From DATLED01 sp963750255 (GTDB lineage Bacteria > Actinomycetota > Acidimicrobiia > Acidimicrobiales > CADCTF01), in assembly GCA_963750255.1 (NCBI GenBank), contig CAVVPZ010000005.1, forward strand, positions 124,001 to 188,000: a stretch of 64,000 bases of DNA, read 5' to 3'. Position 1 is the first letter of the stretch. Every line of letters begins with the position of its first letter. A program made the position numbers and the translations under genes. Under the pieces are notes generated by a model that saw nothing but the letters and a program-made list of their open reading frames with translations, was not told the DNA's origin and ran no database searches. Shown piece after piece: positions 8,831 to 16,356 of the stretch.

Positions 8831-10638
8831 CGGGGCTTGTTGGCCGGGATGGCCGGATCGCCCTGCTGGTACTCACCTTGGCTGTAGCGGCGGTCGCCGA
8901 TCTCGTGGTAGCTGCCCTTCTTGTTGTTGAACTGCGAGACCTCGGTCTGGCTCCAGTAGACCTCGGCCATATCCTGGAACCAGGCGTAGCTGCCGGGGCG
9001 GAAGCCGCGCTTGTTGAACCGGAAGTCGAGGCTCTCGGGGCTGCCGCCGCGGCTACCGGCGGCGAACGCCCCCTTCTCGACGTTGGCCGGCGTGAGGTTG
9101 GGCCCTGCGCCCTGGATGAGGCTGGCGTTCAACATCAGGTAGTTGAGGTCGCCGATAGCGGTGACGTATTTGTTCCACTCGATGGCTTTGGAGCCGCCGC
9201 CGGCCTTGTACACGCGGACGGCCTCGTTCTTGTCGAGGGGCTCGAGTTGCGGAAGGCTCGACAGACCGAAGGCGTTCTCGAACTGGTGACACTCGGGGCA
9301 CAGCGACGACCCGTTGTCGTACCCCTGACCGGCCGGGTCGCCGTCCATTCCGCCGAAGCCGACGATCACGTGCTCGGGAAAGTAGGACTGCTCCTGGGCG
9401 GTGCGATAGAGGAAGACCGGAGCGACGGCGTCGCCGAAGAAGGCGATGGTCGTCGACTCCGGGTTCTCCCGCATCTTGGCCACGCCGAGGCGGCGCTGCT
9501 CCTCGGCCCGGGCGATGTCCTGGGCGTAATAGAACTCGTGCTCGACCTTGACGCCGCACTTGGCCAGCTCGGGCTTGAAGACCGACGTGATGGCGCCTTG
9601 GTTCTCGGGATCGTCCGTGCTGATGACCCCGAGTATCCGGGTCTTGTTACGAATGTCGTCGGTCGGCGGATTCTGCCGGCTGGCATCTGTGCCCGTCTCG
9701 CCCGCGAACGCGGCCTTTTTGCCGGCCAACTTCTTGCAGTACCACTCAGCCGCCTGCTTGGCGACGTTGGTGCCCGAGATGGCGACGTCCCAGTGGTATG
9801 GCCGGCGTTGCTGGGAGAAGGAGTCCCGGAAGTGTTGGCCGCCCACGTTGACGACCTTCTGGGCGCTCAACTCGTCGAACGCAGGCGAGGCCAACGGCGT
9901 GGCCCACTGGACCAGGAAGGGCTGCTCGGTGCGCACGAGGTCGCGCATCTCGCCTCGGAGACAGACGTAATCGGGCGGGACGGTGTCGCAGGTGCCCTTG
10001 TACTCCTTCACCACGATCTTGCGGCCATAGAGCTCGAACTTGGCGTTGATGTAGTTGGTCGCCTTCTGGGTGAACTCGGTGACGTCGGCGTCAGAAGGGT
10101 TGGCTCCGATGGCAGCGAGGATGGCGTCGACGGCTGGGTTGGGCTTGCCCCGATAGATCACGACCTTGATCTCTTTGTCGCTGACGCCCATGTAGGTCGC
10201 CCCGCCGTTCTTGCCGGCGAACGTCGCGACGCACTTCGGTGCCCAATAGAACATGCCCGGGTCGAACTGGCGTCCGCCGACACAGTGGCTCGTGTCGCCG
10301 GCCGCTGCCGCCGTCGCTCCGCCGCCGGCCGCACCACCGCCGGCGGCCGCGCCGGTCGTCGCCCCGCCTCCGCCGGTTGCACCCGGAGTCGTGGGTCGCG
10401 CCGCTCCACCGGTCGCGCCCGAGGCCCCTGCCGTACCACCCGTCGGGGCGGCGGCGTCTCCGGTGACGGGATCGACGGCAGCGGTGCCGGGATCGGTCGC
10501 GTCGCCCGCAGCGGCGTCGGGGCTGGCGAACCCACTGTCGCCCGCTGCCACGAACCCCCCGTCGGCGGCCACCGTCGTCGGTGCCTTGGACGGGACCGTG
10601 GCGATGATCAGGAGTTGGACTGCGGCCAAGGCCGCCAA
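8827..10638 (-). CDS. Liv-type ABC transporter substrate-binding protein, membrane-anchored
   Basis: 603 residues. A hydrophobic N-terminal segment is followed by about 90 residues of Ala/Gly/Thr/Pro low complexity, which looks like a spacer across the cell wall. A type I periplasmic-binding fold follows (YMGVSDKEIKVVIYRGKPNP, KKAAFAGETGTD, a 'GVISTDDP' region). Four to six cysteines are present, including CPEC. No lipobox cysteine is seen. The TTG start at 10638 leaves a weak signal sequence. A GTG at 10675 in another frame encodes MNRSTLARR, and one removed base would join it to LPLAALAAVQLLII, so the true start may be there. It is the first gene of the operon. Confidence 0.82.
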   Translation of the reverse strand: MAALAAVQLLIIATVPSKAPTTVAADGGFVAAGDSGFASPDAAAGDATDPGTAAVDPVTGDAAAPTGGTAGASGATGGAARPTTPGATGGGGATTGAAAGGGAAGGGATAAAAGDTSHCVGGRQFDPGMFYWAPKCVATFAGKNGGATYMGVSDKEIKVVIYRGKPNPAVDAILAAIGANPSDADVTEFTQKATNYINAKFELYGRKIVVKEYKGTCDTVPPDYVCLRGEMRDLVRTEQPFLVQWATPLASPAFDELSAQKVVNVGGQHFRDSFSQQRRPYHWDVAISGTNVAKQAAEWYCKKLAGKKAAFAGETGTDASRQNPPTDDIRNKTRILGVISTDDPENQGAITSVFKPELAKCGVKVEHEFYYAQDIARAEEQRRLGVAKMRENPESTTIAFFGDAVAPVFLYRTAQEQSYFPEHVIVGFGGMDGDPAGQGYDNGSSLCPECHQFENAFGLSSLPQLEPLDKNEAVRVYKAGGGSKAIEWNKYVTAIGDLNYLMLNASLIQGAGPNLTPANVEKGAFAAGSRGGSPESLDFRFNKRGFRPGSYAWFQDMAEVYWSQTEVSQFNNKKGSYHEIGDRRYSQGEYQQGDPAIPANKPR

Positions 10639-10736
10639 CGGCAGCGTATCGACGCGCCAGCGTGCTGCGATTCACGATGGACCCCCGGGGGTGGGTTGGA
10701 GAATGCGGGTGCTGCGGCCCGGGATGGCCGGAGAGG

Positions 10737-12173
10737 TCAGTCCCGGTGGGTATCGCCCGGCTGGGCGAGCGTGACGGTTGTCACCCCCTGTTGAGATTCT
10801 GTCCCAAAATCGTCAACTCCTGCAGCCACGCCTTCCTTTTCCTCATCGCCGAGGACATCGGCAGCGGCAACGGTGCCCGCAAACAGCCCGCCCGACCCCC
10901 CAGCCCGGGCCTCACGGAGGAGACCCCGCACGTCGGTGCGCTCCTCGCCCTCGGGGACCTCGAGGCGGACCAAGGCCAAGGCTGCGCCGGCGGTGAACAC
11001 GGCCGCCACCAACCAGATCAACCGGTAGTCGCCCGAGGCGTCGACGAGCACGGCACTGGCATACGCGGCCACCGACGTCAGAAGCGAGAACGGGCCGGCG
11101 AAGAGTCCGATGCTCTCGCCCAGACTCTCTCCCGGAGGGACGAGGCGCAGGAGGATCGGGATGCCGGCCACAATGGCGGCGACGGCCAGGGGCACCGCCA
11201 CCGTGGCGGCGACGGCGAACATCCACAGTTCGGTGACGAAAACGTGGGCAGCGGCCGCCAAGGCGCCCACCACTGCCGCGCTGACCGCCAGGGTGCGGGG
11301 ATGGGCCCGGCTGGCCAGGAAGACGCCAGGCACCGCCGCAATCACGCCCAACACCGTGGTCAGCACCGAGATGTCGACCAACTCGGGCGCACCGGCGCCG
11401 AGGACGTGGTTGGCCCACACAGGAAACAGACGGCTCGTCGCCGCTCCGGCCGCGCCGAGCAGCACGCCCGCGACGAGGAGGACCTTTGCGTTGGGGATCT
11501 CGAGCAAGGCGCGTAGTTCGGCCCGCCACGAGGTGGCCGCCGCCCGCTCGGCCGCTACTTGACTGGCCGGCGCCTCGCGCACCCACAAGCCGGTGGCCAC
11601 GGCGGCGACGAGCAACCCGACCGCGGCCAGACGGTAGGTCAGCCCCCACGTCGAGGGATCGTCCTGGTGCCAGGTGAAGCGGATGACGCCGAGCACGACG
11701 AAGCCGGGGAGCAGCGTGACCAGTCCCATCGAGAGCACCGCCCGCACCCAGCGGCTCCGCCCGAAGACGTCGGGGGTCACGGCGAACCGTGCCACCCGCT
11801 GGACGATGGCGGCCTCGCGGGCGATGACGATCACGGCCACGAGCGCCCAGTAGCCCGGGACGACGGGAAACAGCCACACCGCGATGGCCGCGACGACGAG
11901 GCCGCCCACCATGTAGGGCACCCGGCGCCCGAACGAGGCCTGCGTGCGGTCAGACAAGCGCCCGGCGGCCGGGAACACGAAGAAGGACAGGTACTTGTGC
12001 GCCGTGGTGGCAAACGTGATGGCCACGGCCGTCGACGCCCGCGTCGCCACCAACAGCGTGAGGTACGAGCCCATGACGAGGCCGTAGGGCTGGGTCCCGA
12101 TCCGGGCGAGGGCCAACCCGACGAAGCTCGACCGGCGGTGGTCGCGGGCCGCTGGCGCGGTGGCCGTCGTCAC
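10737..12173 (-). CDS. Major facilitator superfamily transporter
   Basis: About 478 residues with 12 predicted membrane helices. The GTG at 12173 overlaps the stop of the kinase gene (GTGA), so it is the third gene of a TetR-kinase-MFS operon. The N-terminal part (LALARIGTQPYGLVMGSYL) and the loop after the second helix pair (AAGRLSDRTQASFGRR) fit a carrier of the sugar/drug type. The hydrophilic tail from about residue 420 is acidic and shows no domain I know. Substrate unknown. An apparent continuous frame joins it to the upstream kinase, but this comes from a one-base error near 12230. Confidence 0.82.
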   Translation of the reverse strand: MTTATAPAARDHRRSSFVGLALARIGTQPYGLVMGSYLTLLVATRASTAVAITFATTAHKYLSFFVFPAAGRLSDRTQASFGRRVPYMVGGLVVAAIAVWLFPVVPGYWALVAVIVIAREAAIVQRVARFAVTPDVFGRSRWVRAVLSMGLVTLLPGFVVLGVIRFTWHQDDPSTWGLTYRLAAVGLLVAAVATGLWVREAPASQVAAERAAATSWRAELRALLEIPNAKVLLVAGVLLGAAGAATSRLFPVWANHVLGAGAPELVDISVLTTVLGVIAAVPGVFLASRAHPRTLAVSAAVVGALAAAAHVFVTELWMFAVAATVAVPLAVAAIVAGIPILLRLVPPGESLGESIGLFAGPFSLLTSVAAYASAVLVDASGDYRLIWLVAAVFTAGAALALVRLEVPEGEERTDVRGLLREARAGGSGGLFAGTVAAADVLGDEEKEGVAAGVDDFGTESQQGVTTVTLAQPGDTHRD

Positions 12174-13604
12174 CCCTCGGGAACAGGGCTGGTGTCGAGA
12201 ACGTGCTGGAGGTACTCGCGGTCGCCCATCGAGCGCGGAGTCGGCAAGGTAGAGCTTGCCGTATCGCTCGAAGTACAGGAGTTGCTTGAAGAGCATGAAG
12301 TTGGCCTGGGCGAACCCGGTGTCAGCAAAGCCGGATCCGATCACCCGCTTGCGCATCTGCTTGACCCTGGCCTTGCGGGCCTTCTTCTCGGCCTTGGTCT
12401 TGGCCACCCGCCGCCCGCTGCCCATCGGGCCGTCGCCGGGTCCGCTGAACGCGCCCGTGAGGTCGACCTCGCCGAAGGGACGGGTCAACATGGCCTCGAT
12501 CTCCTCGCGAGCTTCGTCGGGTATCCCGCGGGGTTCGTCGTCGCCGTCTTCCGGAGCGAACGGACCCATCTCGGACAGGAAGGCGACGATCTCGGGCCAG
12601 GCGGTGGCGTCGCCGAGCACGGCCTCGACGAATCGACGGAACAGCTTGTGGGTCGGCCCGTCGAGGCGGCCCACGATGCCCCAGTCGATCATGCCGATGC
12701 GCCCGTCGCGCAGGAGCATCAGGTTGCCGGCGTGGATGTCGCCGTGGAACATGCCGAAGCGCAGGCCGGTGAGGAACCACGACTTGAGGAGGTCCTGCAC
12801 CAAGGGAGCCGGATCGTGGCCCATCTCCTCGATGGCGGTCAGGTCGTCGATGGCCACGCCATCGAGGAAGCCCATGACGAGGACGTCGACTCCCGACAAC
12901 TCGGGGATCGGCACGGGGACCACGATCCGCTCGAGGCCGGCGTCGGCGAAGAGCGAGGCGAAGTGGGTCATGGTGCGGGCCTCGTTGCGGAGATCGAGTT
13001 CCTCGGCCACCTGCACCCGGAAGCCGCGGAGGAACCGATAGAGCGGCCCGGCGATTCCGACGCCGCGCAAAGCGAGGAGCTTGAACAGCGGCTCCATCAC
13101 GTCGAGGTCGATGGCCACCTGTTCGGCGATACCGGGGCGAAGCACCTTGACCGCCACCCGGCGCCCGTCGTGGAGCACCCCCTCGTGGACGACCGCCATC
13201 GATGCCGAGGCGATGGCCTCGGTGCTGAAGGAGGCGAAGGTCGCATCGAGCGGTCCCCCCGTGACCGACTCGACGGCGTTTCGGACCGAGGAGAACGCCA
13301 CGGAGGGGCCGGTGTCGAGGCACCCGCGGAACTGGTCAGCCAGCGCGGGACCGAACGCTCCGGGCGACGACCCGATGAGTTGGCCGAACTTGAGGTACGT
13401 CGAGCCCAACTCGTCGAAGGCCGAGCGCAGACGACGGCCCGTCTCGACGCTGTCTGCCGGACGCTTCCGAGCCCGGTCGACCAGCACCGGACCGAGGTGG
13501 CGGGCGAACGTGGCCATGGTGCGGGCGCTGCGGGTCGTGCGCCGGAGCCGAGTCCCCTCGGGGAGGTCGATGGCGACCGGCGGCACGTAGGTGAGGGCAG
13601 TCAT
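12170..13604 (-). CDS. UbiB/ABC1-family atypical kinase, one frameshift near the 3' end
   Basis: About 477 residues. Family motifs are present: KFGQ (KxGQ) near residue 73, the nucleotide lysine in RVAVKVLRPG, the catalytic FHGDIHAGNLM and MIDWGIVG in place of DFG. This family regulates or supports quinone and lipid metabolism; the specific role here is unknown. At 12229-12236 the frame slips. With one base removed the end reads LMGDREYLQHVLDTSPVPEG and stops at 12170, the natural end, overlapping the MFS start. The ATG at 13604 overlaps the TetR stop (ATGA), so the kinase is co-transcribed with its probable regulator. Confidence 0.87.
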
Positions 13605-14233
13605 GGGTGGCGGAGCTCCGTCCGGTCAGGCGAGGTGTCGGTGGTGGGGAGAAGCGAGTCGACCAGTCGGTCGGAGAGGTGGTTCCAGTCGTCGGCCGCG
13701 ACGGGTTCGAGGCGGAGGGCACGCACGACGAGCGAGCCGAGGGCCAAGGTCATGGCCAGCCGGGACACGGCGGCTGGGGCGAGATCGTCGGCCACCGCCC
13801 GTCGATCGGCGGCCAGTTCGAGCACGGCGACGAGCGCGGCCTCACGATCGGCCACATCGCGCACCAGGCGGGCAGCGGCCTCGGGGTCGCGCCGGGCCGC
13901 AACGGCCGACTCGATGAGCAGCGAACCGTCGTCGTCGGCCGGCGGCCGGCCCAAGCGCTTGGCCAGGGCCCGGAGCACCTCGACGACGTCGCCGCCGCCC
14001 AGGCCCTCGACCAGCGAGCCCAACTCGTGGGCACCCGCGTCGCCGGTCGCCTCGGCCAACAGCTCGGCCTTGGACCGGAAGTGGGCGTAGATCGCCCCCG
14101 TCGTCAGTCCCGCCTCGCGGGCGATGTCGCCCACCCGGGCCCCACCGAAGCCCTGCTCAGCCAGCACACGGCCGGCGGCGGCCAGCAGGCGGGCTCGCGT
14201 CTCTTCCGCCGTCACCCCCGCGATGCGCCCCAT
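13601..14233 (-). CDS. TetR-family regulator, first gene of the kinase-MFS operon
   Basis: 210 residues. The N-terminal helix-turn-helix spans about residues 10-55 (GFGGARVGDIAREAGLTTGA then IYAHFRSKAELL), followed by an all-helical ligand domain. The stop overlaps the start of the UbiB-like kinase. The ATG at 14233 has no Shine-Dalgarno sequence; a TACTTT box ends 7 nt before it and lies inside a perfect dyad, so the gene is probably leaderless and self-repressed. The ligand is unknown. Confidence 0.9.
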   Translation of the reverse strand: MGRIAGVTAEETRARLLAAAGRVLAEQGFGGARVGDIAREAGLTTGAIYAHFRSKAELLAEATGDAGAHELGSLVEGLGGGDVVEVLRALAKRLGRPPADDDGSLLIESAVAARRDPEAAARLVRDVADREAALVAVLELAADRRAVADDLAPAAVSRLAMTLALGSLVVRALRLEPVAADDWNHLSDRLVDSLLPTTDTSPDRTELRHP

Positions 14234-14249
14234 GGGGTTAAAAGTAACC
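14234..14249 (-). promoter_or_regulatory. Leaderless promoter and dyad operator of the TetR operon
   Basis: Read on the minus strand, GGTTACTTTTAACC (14236-14249) is a 5-4-5 inverted repeat. It contains the -10-like hexamer TACTTT (14241-14246), which ends 7 nt before the ATG at 14233. A repressor bound here would cover the promoter, which fits autoregulation. Inferred from sequence only. Confidence 0.6.
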
Positions 14250-14273
14250 GATATTCTTTACTGCAACAACCCC

Positions 14274-14332
14274 CCACCGTTTTGGGCAGGACGAGAGCGC
14301 GATCGCGCTCTCACCCTGCCCAAAACGAGTGG
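14274..14332. terminator. Long palindromic hairpin, copy 1 of a repeat family
   Basis: Outer arms CGTTTTGGGCAGG (14278-14290) and CCTGCCCAAAACG (14315-14327) are perfectly complementary, with CCAC/GTGG pairs outside them. They enclose the perfect 20-bp palindrome GAGAGCGCGATCGCGCTCTC (14293-14312). The hairpin starts just after the 3' end of the aldehyde dehydrogenase gene, so a terminator role is likely. A diverged copy lies at 29216-29265. Confidence 0.7.
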
Positions 14333-14338
14333 TGGAAC

Positions 14339-15757
14339 TTAGAGCTGCATGCTCTTGATCTCGAGGAACTCCTCGAGGCCGTACTTGCCAGCCTCACGAC
14401 CCTTGCCCGACTGCTTGAAGCCGCCGAAGGGCGCCATCGGGTTGAAGCCGCCGCCGTTGACGTCGACCATGCCGGTACGGATCTGACGGGCCACGGCCTG
14501 GGCCTTGTCCTTGTCGCCGGCCCACACCGCGCCGGCCAAGCCGTAGATGGTGTCGTTGGCGACCTGGATGGCCTCTTCTTCGGAGTCGACCGGGATGATC
14601 GACAGCACGGGGCCGAAGATCTCCTCCTGGGCGATGGTCATGTCGTTGCGCACGTCGGAGAAGACGGTGGGCTTGACGAAGTAGCCCTTGTCGAGGCCTT
14701 CGGGCTGCTCGGCGCCGCCGGTCAGGAGCTTGGCGCCTTCTTCGACACCCTTGTTGATGTAGTCGCGCACCCGGGTCTGCTGGGCGGCGGACACGAGGGG
14801 GCCGAGGCGGGTGGTGGCGGCGAAGGGATCGCCGGGCGTGAAGCCCTCGGCGGCGGCGATGGCCAGCGCCTCGATCTCGGCCAGCTTCGACCGGGGCACG
14901 ATCATGCGGGTGAGGGCCGTGCAGGTCTGACCCGAGTTGAGGAAGGCGCCGCCGACGCCGGCGGGCACGGCCTTGGACAGGTCGGCGTCCTCGAGGATGA
15001 TGTTGGGCGACTTGCCGCCGAGTTCGAGCGCAACCCGCTTGACGGTCTGGGACGCGACCTCGCTGACTCGCTTGCCGGCGCGGGTCGAACCGGTGAACGA
15101 CACCATGTCGACGTCGGGGTGCTCGGCGATGCGCTCACCCACGACGGGGCCGACACCGGTGACGAGGTTGAACACGCCGTTGGGCAGGCCCACGTCATTG
15201 ATGACGTCGGCGAGGATGAACGCGTTGAGCGGAGCGACCTCGGACGGCTTCAACACGACGGTGTTGCCAGCAGCGAGCGCCGGGGCGACCTTGAGCGCGA
15301 TCTGGTGGAGGGGGTAGTTCCACGGGGTGATGGCGCCGACGACGCCGACGGGCTCCTTGACGATGAGCGAGTTGCCGATCGTCTCTTCGAACTCGTAGGT
15401 CGCCAGCAGCGCCTGCATCGAGCCGAAGGTCATGAGCGGCAGACCGGCCTGGATCATGTTGGAGAGGTTCAGCGGCATGCCGACCTCCTTGGACACGACG
15501 TCGGCGATCTCACCCATGCGAGCCTGGAGGCCCTCGGTGATCCGCTGGAGGTACTTGCCCCGCTCCTCGACCGAGGTCTTCGACCAGCCGGGGAACGCGG
15601 CCTTGGCGGCGGCGACGGCCTTGTCGACGTCGTCCTTGGTCCCCTCGGGGATCCGGCCCATGACCTCTTCGGTCGTGGAGTTGATGACGTCGATGGTGGT
15701 GGTGCCGGTCGAGGCGACCCACGCCCCGTCGATGAACAGCTTGTCGCGATCAATCAT
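14339..15757 (-). CDS. NAD(P)-dependent aldehyde dehydrogenase
   Basis: 472 residues, full family length. It oxidises an aldehyde to an acid in the cytoplasm. Visible motifs are the oxyanion region GAITPWNYPLHQ, the cofactor-loop KPSE, FTGSTRAGKRV, the general-base Glu in LELGGKSPN and the catalytic Cys in NSGQTCTAL. The chosen ATG at 15757 has an AGGAGG ribosome site 10 nt upstream and matches usual N-termini (MIDRDKLFIDGAW). It diverges from a MarR gene, which may regulate it. The substrate is not evident; it resembles broad-range actinobacterial enzymes. Confidence 0.93.
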   Translation of the reverse strand: MIDRDKLFIDGAWVASTGTTTIDVINSTTEEVMGRIPEGTKDDVDKAVAAAKAAFPGWSKTSVEERGKYLQRITEGLQARMGEIADVVSKEVGMPLNLSNMIQAGLPLMTFGSMQALLATYEFEETIGNSLIVKEPVGVVGAITPWNYPLHQIALKVAPALAAGNTVVLKPSEVAPLNAFILADVINDVGLPNGVFNLVTGVGPVVGERIAEHPDVDMVSFTGSTRAGKRVSEVASQTVKRVALELGGKSPNIILEDADLSKAVPAGVGGAFLNSGQTCTALTRMIVPRSKLAEIEALAIAAAEGFTPGDPFAATTRLGPLVSAAQQTRVRDYINKGVEEGAKLLTGGAEQPEGLDKGYFVKPTVFSDVRNDMTIAQEEIFGPVLSIIPVDSEEEAIQVANDTIYGLAGAVWAGDKDKAQAVARQIRTGMVDVNGGGFNPMAPFGGFKQSGKGREAGKYGLEEFLEIKSMQL

Positions 15758-15843
15758 GTGTATTGGGCCTCCTGAGGGCGTCGCGGGTGCGGAAATGACC
15801 CTAGCGTCCGACTCGAACGCGTGCATTACGGTCGTTACTTCGG

Positions 15844-15849
15844 TAGTCT
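15844..15849 (+). promoter_or_regulatory. -10 box (TAGTCT) of the MarR gene, leaderless
   Basis: TAGTCT fits TAnnnT and ends 6 nt before the GTG at 15856. No ribosome-binding site is visible, so transcription probably starts at or next to the start codon. Confidence 0.5.
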
Positions 15850-15855
15850 AATCAT

Positions 15856-16356
15856 GTGACCACCGAACAGACTGGCTCCGAGCCGCGCACGAGCGGCGGA
15901 CCAGCGAGCACGCCCGTCGCCGCGGCCAGAGCCGCGGCCCGCTTCTCCAAGTCGATGGAGGTGGCGTTGGCCGACGTCAACCTCTCCTTGCCCCAGTACC
16001 GACTGCTGGCGTTTCTCTCCGGCGGCCCCGAACGGGCCACCGCCCTCGCCGGCTGGCTCGACGTGAGCCCGCCGTCGCTCACTGCACTTGTCGACGGCGC
16101 CGTCGCCCGCAAGCTCGTCGAGCGCGTCGCCTCCGAGGAGGACCGACGATGCGTGCGGCACGTCATCACCTCCGACGGCAACGAGGCTCTCGCCCGGGCC
16201 GATGAGGCCGTCGCAATCCGGCTGGCAGAGGTCACCGAGCACCTCTCGCCCGCCCAGTCCCGCAAGGCCCTCGAGGGGCTCGAGCTTCTGGGCAAGGCCC
16301 TCGATCTCGCTCGCCAGGCGAGAGACAACGAACCTACGACCGCTGGGAGCCGATAA
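15856..16356 (+). CDS. MarR-family regulator of the downstream ABC exporter
   Basis: 166 residues. A winged helix-turn-helix occupies about residues 45-115: LSLPQYRLLAFLSGGPERAT, recognition helix VSPPSLTALVDGAVARKLVE and wing EEDRRCVRHVITSDG. The start is GTG, leaderless. The stop is immediately followed by the GTG of the first ABC gene, so the regulator and both exporter halves form one operon. This is the usual layout for drug- or stress-responsive exporters. It may also act on the divergent aldehyde dehydrogenase. Confidence 0.9.
   Translation: MTTEQTGSEPRTSGGPASTPVAAARAAARFSKSMEVALADVNLSLPQYRLLAFLSGGPERATALAGWLDVSPPSLTALVDGAVARKLVERVASEEDRRCVRHVITSDGNEALARADEAVAIRLAEVTEHLSPAQSRKALEGLELLGKALDLARQARDNEPTTAGSR

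Noticed and set aside
8878..10794. Plus-strand 638-codon frame opposite the binding-protein gene
   Set aside because: Shadow frame with no recognisable domain; the minus-strand protein has a clear fold.
10737..13604. UbiB kinase-MFS fusion protein
   Set aside because: One-base error near 12230 explains it; the corrected kinase ends in a typical C-terminus overlapping the MFS start.
13607..15775. Plus-strand 722-codon frame across the TetR and aldehyde dehydrogenase genes
   Set aside because: It crosses two real genes and a hairpin, and its composition is Arg/Gly/Asp-rich shadow type.
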